Below are positions 46,345 through 54,635 of a DNA stretch of 64,000 nucleotides, piece by piece. This DNA comes from Microvirga sp052115485 (GTDB taxonomy: Bacteria; Pseudomonadota; Alphaproteobacteria; Rhizobiales; Beijerinckiaceae). The translations under genes were made by a program, and so were the position numbers. The stretch's first letter is position 1. Every line of letters begins with the position of its first letter. The DNA lies in the NCBI RefSeq assembly GCF_052115485.1, contig NZ_JBFRGU010000004.1:124001-188000 (forward strand), given 5' to 3'. Below the pieces are notes generated by a model. It saw nothing but the letters and a program-made list of their open reading frames with translations, made no database searches and was not told the origin of the DNA.

Positions 46345-47481
46345 CTGAAGCGCGCCTTCATCGAGCGCGCCAAGGCCCTCGGCTTCGAGACGATCCGCAT
46401 CACCACGCCGGATAGTACGCCTCAGGCCGCCGGGCGGCTGAAGGAGTGGCTGGACAACGGTCGGCACGGCTCCATGGACTGGATGGCGGAAACCGTCGAG
46501 CGGCGCGCCGATCCTTCAACTCTGTGGCCGGAGGTCAAAAGCGTCGTCCTGCTCGGCCTCAATTACGGACCGGCGCATAATCCGCTGGAGACCCTCGCGC
46601 TCAAAGACCGGGCTTCGATCTCCGTCTATGCCCGCAATCGCGATTATCACGATGTCATCAAGGGCAAGTTGAAAGAGGCTGCGGGTTTCCTCGCTTCTCG
46701 CGGCGGGGCCGACGTTAAAGTGTTCGTCGATACCGCGCCGGTGATGGAGAAAGCGCTCGCCGAAGCGGCGGGGCTCGGCTGGCAGGGCAAGCATACGGTT
46801 ATCGTCTCGCGCGAGTTCGGCAACTGGCTGTTTCTCGGCGCGATCTTCACCACGGCCGAACTGACCCCCGATGCTCCCGAGCGCGATCATTGCGGCTCAT
46901 GCCGTCGGTGTCTCGACATCTGTCCGACCAATGCTTTTCCGGCGCCATATCAACTGGATGCGCGACGCTGCATTTCCTATCTCACCATTGAGCACAAGGG
47001 GCACATCCCGGCCGATCTGCGCCCCGGCATTGGCAACCGCATTTTTGGTTGCGACGATTGTCTTGCGGTTTGTCCCTGGAACAAGTTCGCCCAGGCCGGG
47101 CGCGAAGTGCGACTGCAGCAGCGGGACGATCTCGCCGCATTGCCATTGGCCGAACTCGCCCGTCTCGACGACGCGTCGTTCCGCACGATGTTTTCCGGCA
47201 CGCCGATCAAGCGCACGGGGCGTGATCGTTTCATCCGCAACGTGCTCATCGCCATCGGCAATTCAGGGAGGCCGGCGCTTGCCGACCAAGCTGTGCAGCT
47301 TCTCGATGATCCGTCGCCGCTCGTGCGCGCTATGGCGATCTGGGCGGCAGGTCGGCTTCTTTCCGCGGAGACCGTAGCGCGGCATGCCGCAGGGCGTTAC
47401 GAGGCGGAGGCCGATCCCGATGTGCGCGAGGAATGGCTACGCGCGCTTGGCTCCACTTCCGCTGTCGAGAATGTTGCATGA
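46345..47481 (+). CDS. queG: Epoxyqueuosine reductase QueG
   Basis: 378 residues if it starts at CTG 46345, nearly the E. coli length (379). No in-frame ATG, GTG or TTG occurs between 46237 and the conserved N-terminus; ATG 46203 would overlap the GST gene by 131 bp. GAGGGCGAGG precedes the CTG. Iron-sulfur motifs CGSCRRCLDICPTNAF near 183 and CDDCLAVCPWN near 235 are intact, and a C-terminal HEAT-like region follows. It makes queuosine from epoxyqueuosine in tRNA using cobalamin. The stop overlaps the next gene (ATGA). Confidence 0.92.
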   Translation: MKRAFIERAKALGFETIRITTPDSTPQAAGRLKEWLDNGRHGSMDWMAETVERRADPSTLWPEVKSVVLLGLNYGPAHNPLETLALKDRASISVYARNRDYHDVIKGKLKEAAGFLASRGGADVKVFVDTAPVMEKALAEAAGLGWQGKHTVIVSREFGNWLFLGAIFTTAELTPDAPERDHCGSCRRCLDICPTNAFPAPYQLDARRCISYLTIEHKGHIPADLRPGIGNRIFGCDDCLAVCPWNKFAQAGREVRLQQRDDLAALPLAELARLDDASFRTMFSGTPIKRTGRDRFIRNVLIAIGNSGRPALADQAVQLLDDPSPLVRAMAIWAAGRLLSAETVARHAAGRYEAEADPDVREEWLRALGSTSAVENVA

Positions 47482-48386
47482 ATCTTTTTGTTTTCGGTCT
47501 TGGGTTTTCAGCGCAGACGCTGATCCGCCACCATGGCGCGGAGTTCTCGCGCGTTGCGGGCACAGTGCGCGAGCAGGATAAGGCCGAGCGTCTGAAGAAA
47601 ACCGGCATTCATGCTTATGCACTGTCCGACCCGAACCTCGATCTCGATGCGGAGATTGCGCAAGCGGATGCCATTTTGATCTCCACGCCGCCCGATGCTG
47701 ATGGCGATCCGATTCTCAAACGTTTTAGCGAAGGTATCGCGAACGCAAAGCGAGCACGATGGATCGGCTATCTGTCGACGACTGGCGTCTATGGCGATCA
47801 CGGCGGGGCCTGGATCGACGAGGCGGCGGCAACCGTACCCGCGAGCCGTCACTCTGTTCAACGTCTGGTGGCCGAGAACGCATGGCTCGATATCGGCAGA
47901 CGAAACAACACGCCGACTCATGTCTTTCGCATCACGGGGATCTATGGTCCGGGCCGGAACGCGCTTGTCGATCTCGCACGCGGCAAGGCGCGCCGCATCG
48001 ACAAGCCGGGTCAAGTCTTCAACCGTATCCATGTTGAAGACATCGCTGCCGTTCTTGCCGCTTCGCTCAAACAACCGAGGCAAGGCGCGATCTACAATGT
48101 TGCCGATGACGAGCCCGCACCTGCTTCCGACGTGGTCGCTTACGCGGCGCGTCTCGCGGGCATCGAGCCTCCGTCCCTGATCTCTTTCGACAAAGCGGAT
48201 CTCACGCCGACGGCGCGCAGCTTCTATTCGGAGAGCAAGCGCATATCGAACAAGCTCATCAAGACCGAACTCGGTGTGAAGCTTGCCTACCCGACTTATC
48301 GCGAAGGGCTGCAGGCGCTTTACGCCACGGGCGAGTTCGTTCAGGCCGCGTCACGATTGGCCGAGGCGCTGAAATGCTCGACGTAG
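47478..48386 (+). CDS. SDR-type NAD(P)-dependent epimerase/dehydrogenase
   Basis: 302 residues. A glycine-rich nucleotide site begins at once (NLFVFGLGFSAQTLI). YLSTTGVYGDHGGAWIDE near 95, and RITGIYGPGRN near 155, are as in YeeZ-like extended SDRs. The usual Tyr-x3-Lys catalytic pair is not obvious (SRHSVQRLVAE occupies its place), as in atypical SDRs that may only bind ligands. It is coupled to queG by a 4-bp overlap. Its 3' end overlaps the convergent olsB end by 46 bp. Confidence 0.84.
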   Translation: MNLFVFGLGFSAQTLIRHHGAEFSRVAGTVREQDKAERLKKTGIHAYALSDPNLDLDAEIAQADAILISTPPDADGDPILKRFSEGIANAKRARWIGYLSTTGVYGDHGGAWIDEAAATVPASRHSVQRLVAENAWLDIGRRNNTPTHVFRITGIYGPGRNALVDLARGKARRIDKPGQVFNRIHVEDIAAVLAASLKQPRQGAIYNVADDEPAPASDVVAYAARLAGIEPPSLISFDKADLTPTARSFYSESKRISNKLIKTELGVKLAYPTYREGLQALYATGEFVQAASRLAEALKCST

Positions 48387-49285
48387 CGCTTGCTGATGGC
48401 CGAGACGGGAAGGATCACGAGAACGTCGGTCGTCCCGAATTGCCGATCGATGACCGCGCCACGCCCGAAGGTGGCACCTAAGCGCAGATAGCCCTTGATC
48501 ATCGGCGGCAAGGCGTGCAGCGCCGTCTTCGGATTGATGGCTTCCTTCGCCAGCAAATCCATCGGCGTGAATCGCGTCGGCACCGCACTCGCCTGCCAGT
48601 TCGGGGGAGCTGAGGCGAAGTGGTGGAGGAAGCTCAAGGGCAAAGCCAATTCGCGCGGGTTCGTCCCCTCCAGGCTGGCGCAACCGATCATCACATCGAT
48701 GCGGTGATGCTGCACATACGTCCAGATTCCCTGCCACAAAAGCTCGACCGTACGCTTGGTGCGGTAAGGCTTGAGCACGCATGAGCGGCCGAGTTCGAGA
48801 AAGCGCAGGCCGGAATGAGCTTTGATCAGCGGCGCGATATCGTACTCCGCTGCCGTGTAGAAACCGCGATGGCGATCCGCCACTTCCTGCCGAAGCAGGC
48901 GATAGGTGCCGACAACTTTTGGTTTGCCGGTCCGGAAGGGTTTCGCTTTCACATCGTGGTCGAGCACGAGCAGATGGTCACAGAGCGCGTCGTATTCGTC
49001 GACATCGCGGCGGGAGATGCGGGCGGTTCCGTTCGGCTCGGCCGACATCTCGCCGTAAAAGACCTTGAAACGCAGTTTCTGCGCCGCGCGGATTTCCGCC
49101 GTTGTCGTGGCAAGGCGCACTTCGAGGGAGCCGATTCGCCCAAGAACGGGGTCGAGATCGGCATAGTGGCGGACGGTCCTGTTAAAGCCCGGCAATAATC
49201 TCAGCTTTCCCGGTTTGAAGGGAGGAGTGCGAGCGATGTCTGCGGAAACAGGCATCGTTCTGGTTTCCATCGAAGGAGAGATCAT
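48341..49285 (-). CDS. olsB: L-ornithine N-alpha-acyltransferase OlsB
   Basis: 314 residues. The OlsB/GNAT-like block is clear: LEVRLATTTAEIRAAQKLRFKVFY near 65, DVDEYDALCDHLLVLD near 106, LELGRSCVLKPYRTKRTVELLWQG near 175. It adds a 3-hydroxyacyl group from ACP to ornithine, the first step of ornithine-lipid synthesis. OlsA is not in the window. ATG 49285 is preferred over 49360 because GGGG lies upstream; 49267 or 49252 are possible. Confidence 0.9.
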   Translation of the reverse strand: MISPSMETRTMPVSADIARTPPFKPGKLRLLPGFNRTVRHYADLDPVLGRIGSLEVRLATTTAEIRAAQKLRFKVFYGEMSAEPNGTARISRRDVDEYDALCDHLLVLDHDVKAKPFRTGKPKVVGTYRLLRQEVADRHRGFYTAAEYDIAPLIKAHSGLRFLELGRSCVLKPYRTKRTVELLWQGIWTYVQHHRIDVMIGCASLEGTNPRELALPLSFLHHFASAPPNWQASAVPTRFTPMDLLAKEAINPKTALHALPPMIKGYLRLGATFGRGAVIDRQFGTTDVLVILPVSAISKRYVEHFSASANRDAA

Positions 49286-49417
49286 AAAAACCCCACTGAG
49301 CCTAACCGTCCTGGCGCTGCTGCCAAGGTTAACCTTGGACATAAAGCTCATTTCGAACAATTCTGTGACATCGCCAACGCGTATTTACCATGATTCCCTT
49401 CGGCGCAACCTATGGAA

Positions 49418-50956
49418 TCAGGCAGCTGTCTGCCGCCGGTCGGTATGGGCACGGTAGGAAAGCGCTTCCGCCAGATGCATGCGGCGCACCCTGTCTTCTC
49501 CATCCAGATCGGCCAATGTGCGTGCCACTTTCAGGACTCGGTGAAAGCCCCGGGCCGACAGGCGCATCGTATCCGCCGCATTGCGGATCAGGGCAAGGCC
49601 GTCCGAATCAGGCTGGGCGACCTCGTCGAGAAGAGCGGCTGGGCAGGCGGCATTCGTGGTGACGCCGTCGAGTTCGTAGGCCGCATAGCGTTTGGCTTGC
49701 CGCTCCCGGGCTCGGGCGACACGAACGGCGACTTCCGCCGAACCCTCGGTCGGGGCGGGGAGCAAAAGATCGGACGCGGTCACCGCTGGAACTTCGATAG
49801 CGAGATCGATTCGGTCCAGGAACGGGCCTGAAAGACGCGCTTGATATTGCGCAATACAACGGTCGTTGGGCTGACGGCGACATACATAGCCGGGCTCGGT
49901 GCCATGTCCGCAACGACAGGGGTTCATGGCGGCAACGAGTTGGAAACGAGCCGGATAGGTCGCTCGGTGATTCGCGCGGGCGATCATGATTTCGCCGGTC
50001 TCCAGCGGCTGCCGCAGCGAATCGAGCACTTGCGGCTGAAATTCGGGGAGTTCGTCCAGAAACAGCACGCCGTTATGGGCGAGCGAAACCTCGCCCGGCC
50101 GCGCATTCATGCCTCCACCGACCAGCGCCGCCATGGAGGCAGAATGGTGAGGAGCACGGAAAGGGCGTCGGTTCGACAACGCCCCTTCCTCGATCAGGCC
50201 CGCAATGGACTGGATCATGGACACTTCCAGCAATTCGCGCGGCATTAAAGGGGGCAGGATCGAAGGCAGCCGCTGAGCGAGCATGGATTTGCCTGCCCCC
50301 GGAGAGCCACTCATCAGGAGCCCATGAGAACCGGCCGCCGCGATCTCCAGCGTCCGCTTGGCACTTTCCTGGCCCTTGATGTCTCTGAGATCAGGCATCG
50401 CGCCTGAGGCCGGCATGATCGCCGGTTCGGGGCGCGCCATGACCTGCGTGCCCTTGAAATGATTGGCGAGCTGGATCAGCGAGCGTGGGGCGAGAATGTC
50501 GATTTCGCTGCTGGCCCAGGCGGCTTCCGCGCCGCAGGCCGCCGGGCAGATGAGCCCATGTCCACGCCCGTTTGCCGCGATGGCGGCCGGGAGAACGCCC
50601 GCGACCGAGGTGATCGTTCCGTCGAGGGCGAGTTCGCCCAAAACCGTGAAGCCCGCGAGGGCATCTCCCGGGAGTGCGCCGATGGCCGCCATCACGCCGA
50701 GCGCGATAGGAAGATCATAGTGACTGCCTTCTTTCGGCAAATCGGCAGGAGCGAGATTGACGGTGATTCGCTTGGCGGGCAGGGCCAGCCCCGAGGCGAT
50801 CAGGGCGGAGCGCACGCGCTCTCGCGATTCCGCAACCGCCTTGTCGGGAAGCCCCACAATGGTGAAAGCCACGTTTCCCGGCGCGATCTGGACCTGCACA
50901 TCAACCGTGCGCGCCTCGATGCCCTCGAAGGCGACAGTGGAAACGTGCATGACCAT
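49418..50956 (-). CDS. comM: YifB/ComM-family AAA+ Mg-chelatase-like protein
   Basis: 512 residues. N-terminal ChlI domain (FTIVGLPDKAVAESRERVRSA). AAA+ domain with Walker A GSPGAGKSMLAQRLPSIL near 219 and Walker B NGVLFLDELPEFQ near 297. A Cys-rich stretch AAMNPCRCGHG near 344. C-terminal Mg_chelatase_C domain. ComM homologues promote branch migration of recombination intermediates during natural transformation, a role inferred by family. Confidence 0.95.
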   Translation of the reverse strand: MVMHVSTVAFEGIEARTVDVQVQIAPGNVAFTIVGLPDKAVAESRERVRSALIASGLALPAKRITVNLAPADLPKEGSHYDLPIALGVMAAIGALPGDALAGFTVLGELALDGTITSVAGVLPAAIAANGRGHGLICPAACGAEAAWASSEIDILAPRSLIQLANHFKGTQVMARPEPAIMPASGAMPDLRDIKGQESAKRTLEIAAAGSHGLLMSGSPGAGKSMLAQRLPSILPPLMPRELLEVSMIQSIAGLIEEGALSNRRPFRAPHHSASMAALVGGGMNARPGEVSLAHNGVLFLDELPEFQPQVLDSLRQPLETGEIMIARANHRATYPARFQLVAAMNPCRCGHGTEPGYVCRRQPNDRCIAQYQARLSGPFLDRIDLAIEVPAVTASDLLLPAPTEGSAEVAVRVARARERQAKRYAAYELDGVTTNAACPAALLDEVAQPDSDGLALIRNAADTMRLSARGFHRVLKVARTLADLDGEDRVRRMHLAEALSYRAHTDRRQTAA

Positions 50957-51015
50957 GAAGGGAACTCTCCGCGAACAATCCGGAGTTTAGCTTGGTCATT
51001 CGAAATGCGATAGCG

Positions 51016-51681
51016 TTACATTTTCAACCGGTTCAGCGAGCTCCCCGCCTCGCGCAACATGGCCGCGATAGGCTGGAAACCCTTGCCGAGCGCGTGCTGA
51101 AGCGGGGTGACGCCTTCGCGGTCGGCGAGGTTCACGGAGGCGCCGGCTGCGATCAGTTGCCGGACGATCTTCTGATGCGCGGGCCCGCCATTGCTGAGGA
51201 GGATCGCTTCGAGCAAGGCCGTCCATCCGAGTTTGTTCACGTGATCGACATTGACGCCCGCTGTGATCAGCGTTTGCACCACCTCCACGTGCCCGCGTTC
51301 CGCCGCCGGAATGAGAGCGGTGCCACCGTAGCGGTTTGTGCTCGCGAGATCGGCTCCGTGTTCGAGGGTGAGTTTGAGGATGTCGAGGCGTCCCTCCGCT
51401 CCGGCGTAAAGATAGGGGCTGTCGAGTTTCGAATCCTTCGCGTTCACATCGGCACCGGCGGCGATCAGCACGCGCGCGATTTCGATGTTGTTCAGTTCGG
51501 TCGCAAGCAAGAGAGGCGTGCGGCCGAGAGTGTCTTTCGCGTCTACGGCTTCGCCGGATGCGATCAACTCTCCGACACGAGAGAGATTTTCTGCAGCAAC
51601 GGCGTCATGGAGTGCCGATGCACGAGCGGCGAAGGGCATCAGGGCGACGACCAGAAAGAGGGCGAAAGAAACATGGCGCAT
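51016..51681 (-). CDS. Secreted ankyrin-repeat protein
   Basis: 221 residues. A signal peptide (about 1-22, ending ARA) is followed by about five ankyrin repeats, each with the TPLxxA or LLxxGAD pattern (GRTPLLLATELNNIEIARVL, GTALIPAAERGHVEVVQTLI). This suggests a periplasmic protein-binding scaffold; the partner is unknown. GGAGG lies 5 nt before ATG 51681, while the upstream ATG at 51771 has no such site. It lies 90 bp downstream of mutS on the same strand. Confidence 0.9.
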   Translation of the reverse strand: MRHVSFALFLVVALMPFAARASALHDAVAAENLSRVGELIASGEAVDAKDTLGRTPLLLATELNNIEIARVLIAAGADVNAKDSKLDSPYLYAGAEGRLDILKLTLEHGADLASTNRYGGTALIPAAERGHVEVVQTLITAGVNVDHVNKLGWTALLEAILLSNGGPAHQKIVRQLIAAGASVNLADREGVTPLQHALGKGFQPIAAMLREAGSSLNRLKM

Positions 51682-51773
51682 GATCCTCCTCTCCGAACGT
51701 TTGCGGATGCCGCGCAACACGGAGCGCAACGTCATTCGATGATATTGATGACCAAACAATGGCCGTTCCACAA

Positions 51774-54482
51774 TCAGCGTTGCGCTTTCAGGCGGTAGAG
51801 CGCGTCCAGGGCCTCTCGGGGCGTCATCTGGTCCGGGTCGATGGCATCGATGGCTTCCCGAAGAGCATCGACCTGTACCTTCGGCGCTTCCGTTCGTACG
51901 GGAGCCGCGAATAACGGTAGATCTTCGAACAAGGTGCGCTTGGGGTGTTCGCGGTCGGAATTCTCCAACTCGCTCAAGATGATCTTCGCGCGCTCGACGA
52001 CTGCGTTCGGCAGGCCCGCGAGACGCGCGACCTGGAGGCCGTAGGAGCGGTCCGCCGCACCCGGCACGACCTCGTGGAGAAAGACGACCTCACCGTTCCA
52101 CTCGGTGACTTTCAGCGTCGCGTTCTCGATGCGCGACAAGCGTTCGGAGAGCGCGGTCAGTTCGTGAAAGTGCGTTGCGAACAATGCGCGACAGCGATTG
52201 GATTCGTGCAGATGCTCGATGGTTGCCCACGCAATCGAAAGGCCGTCGAAAGTCGCTGTACCGCGTCCGATCTCGTCGAGGATGACAAGCGAGTGCGGTG
52301 TTGCCTGATTGAGGATGGCGGCGGTCTCGACCATCTCGACCATGAAGGTCGAGCGTCCGCGCGCCAGATCGTCAGCCGCGCCGACGCGTGAGAACAGGCG
52401 GTCGACGATACCGATACGGGCGTGTTTGGCCGGAACGAAGGAGCCCATCTGCGCAAGCACGACGATCAACGCGTTCTGGCGCAGATAAGTCGATTTACCG
52501 CCCATGTTCGGGCCGGTGATGAGCAGGATATGGCCAGCGCCATCGCCGGAGAGTTCGGAATCGTTGGCGATGAAGGCCGTGCCGTCCCGTTTCAGCGCGG
52601 ACTCGACCACCGGATGGCGACCGCCCTTGATGGCAAAGGCGAGGCTCGTGTCGACGATAGGTCGCGTCCAGTCGTGACGCATGGCGAGTTCAGCAAGAGC
52701 TGCGGAGACGTCGATGGCGGCGATCGTCTCCGCAGCTGACGCTATGTCGGAAGAGAGAGCGAGCAGTTTCTCGCTCATCTCATCGAAGAGGCTGAGTTCG
52801 ATGCGCAAAGCCCGGTCGGACGCTGAGGCGATCTTGGCTTCCAGTTCGCCGAGTTCGACGGTGGAAAAACGCATCGCCCCCGCCATGGTCTGGCGATGGA
52901 CGAAGGTTTCCTTCCAGGGGGCCTTCAGCAGATCTTCGCCCACATTCTGCGGCACCTCGACGAAGTAGCCGATCATGTGGTTGTGTTTCACGCGCAGCGT
53001 CTTGCAGCCGGTCTCGGTGGCATAGCGTGCCTGCAATGCGGCGATGAAGCGGCGCGAATCCTGCTGCAGATCGCGCAGCTCATCGAGATCCTGATTGAAG
53101 CTTGCGCGAATGAAACCGCCGTCACGTTTCAGCAGAGGCAACTCGTCGGCGAGCGCAGCTGCCAATTCATCGGCGGCATCGGTCCGCAATGATTGCAGGC
53201 GCTCCGCCGCAGAGGCTAGGTCGCGCGGCAGATCCTGCGTCAGGAGCATGCGGCCAAGATCGCGCGCGGCCACAAGCCCGCTTCTCACGCAGGCCAGATC
53301 GCGCGGCCCGCCGCGCCCGAGGCCGAGGCGCGACAGGGCGCGGGCGAAATCGGGCGTCTGCTTCAGGATCTCGCGTAACCGGTCTCGCAGGAGGTTGTCG
53401 TCGACGAGGAACGCTACGGCGTCGTGCCGCTCGCGAATCTGCAAGGGATCGGTCAGCGGTCCGGCAAGGCGCTCGGCCAGAAGACGTGCGCCGCCCGGAG
53501 TGACCGTGTCATCGATGGTCGCGAGAAGGCTGCCCGCACGCTCGCCGGAGAGGGTGCGCGTCAATTCAAGATTGGCGCGGGTCGCCGCGTCGATGGCAAG
53601 CGTCGCGTTCGTGGCAGCTCGAATGGGTGGATTGAGGACGGGGCGACTGCCGATCTGCGTTTTTTCTACATAGAACAGGGCCGTGCCTGCCGCCGTGATC
53701 TCGCTGGTTCCGAATGTACCGAAGGCATCGAGTGTCGCGATACCGAAATAATCTTTCAGGCGCCGTTCGGCGGAGGCAGGATCGAGCCCGTCGCGGGAGA
53801 GGGGGGTGACGGCCGCTTTCGTCTCGCTCCAGAACGCGCGCAGATCCGGATCGTCGTGGATCACGTCCGAGACAATGATTTCGCGTGGCTCGAAGCGCGC
53901 GATCTCGGCGGAAAGGCCGAGGCCATCCGTTTCGCTCAACACGAAATGGCCGGTGGAAATGTCGATGGCGGCAAGGCCGTAGGACCATGCGGTATCGGAA
54001 GCGCGGCGGCGGGCGATGGCGAGGAAGAGATTCGCCCGCCCGGGCTCCAGAAGCCGCTCTTCGGTGATGGTGCCGGGAGTGACGAGGCGCACCACATCCC
54101 GCCGTACCACGGATTTGGCGCCGCGTTTCTTGGCCTCCGCGGGGTCTTCCGTCTGCTCGCAGACCGCGACCCGGTGTCCGAGGCCGATGAGGCGCTGGAG
54201 ATAATCGTCGGCCCGGTCCACGGGCACGCCGCACATGGGGATGTCCTGCCCCTGGTGCTTGCCGCGCTTAGTGAGCACGATGCCGAGCGAGCGGCTGGCG
54301 ATTTCCGCATCCTCGAAGAAGAGCTCGTAGAAATCGCCCATCCGGTAGAACAGCAGGCTGTCCGGGTTGGCCGCTTTGATCTCGACATATTGCGCCATCA
54401 TGGGCGTGACGCGGTTCTCCGCACCGCTTGGGGCTGGCGCGGGGGTGTCTTCGGGCGGCTGGGGAAGGGTTTGAGCGGACAT
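51774..54482 (-). CDS. mutS: DNA mismatch repair protein MutS
   Basis: 902 residues. The mismatch-reading Phe-x-Glu is in GDFYELFFEDA near 50. The Walker A LLITGPNMGGKSTYL lies near 650, and the Walker B with the EIGRGTATFDGLSIA region near 725. The helix-turn-helix end (VVPGAADRSYGLQVARLAGLP) is present. It recognises base mismatches and recruits MutL. Divergent from maeB as is usual in Rhizobiales; glnD, commonly its neighbour there, is about 26 kb away. Confidence 0.97.
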   Translation of the reverse strand: MSAQTLPQPPEDTPAPAPSGAENRVTPMMAQYVEIKAANPDSLLFYRMGDFYELFFEDAEIASRSLGIVLTKRGKHQGQDIPMCGVPVDRADDYLQRLIGLGHRVAVCEQTEDPAEAKKRGAKSVVRRDVVRLVTPGTITEERLLEPGRANLFLAIARRRASDTAWSYGLAAIDISTGHFVLSETDGLGLSAEIARFEPREIIVSDVIHDDPDLRAFWSETKAAVTPLSRDGLDPASAERRLKDYFGIATLDAFGTFGTSEITAAGTALFYVEKTQIGSRPVLNPPIRAATNATLAIDAATRANLELTRTLSGERAGSLLATIDDTVTPGGARLLAERLAGPLTDPLQIRERHDAVAFLVDDNLLRDRLREILKQTPDFARALSRLGLGRGGPRDLACVRSGLVAARDLGRMLLTQDLPRDLASAAERLQSLRTDAADELAAALADELPLLKRDGGFIRASFNQDLDELRDLQQDSRRFIAALQARYATETGCKTLRVKHNHMIGYFVEVPQNVGEDLLKAPWKETFVHRQTMAGAMRFSTVELGELEAKIASASDRALRIELSLFDEMSEKLLALSSDIASAAETIAAIDVSAALAELAMRHDWTRPIVDTSLAFAIKGGRHPVVESALKRDGTAFIANDSELSGDGAGHILLITGPNMGGKSTYLRQNALIVVLAQMGSFVPAKHARIGIVDRLFSRVGAADDLARGRSTFMVEMVETAAILNQATPHSLVILDEIGRGTATFDGLSIAWATIEHLHESNRCRALFATHFHELTALSERLSRIENATLKVTEWNGEVVFLHEVVPGAADRSYGLQVARLAGLPNAVVERAKIILSELENSDREHPKRTLFEDLPLFAAPVRTEAPKVQVDALREAIDAIDPDQMTPREALDALYRLKAQR

Positions 54483-54635
54483 TGACCCTTTCTAGCAAAG
54501 CCGGCCCGGGCTTTCACCCGTGCTGTTGAGGTTCAGGGGTGGGGTGTGGACAAGTCTTGAGAAAATACGGGTCCGTGCTTTAAGGTCACGGGCCATCTCA
54601 GGAAACGCCTTTGCAAGGGTTCGATTAAAAACACC

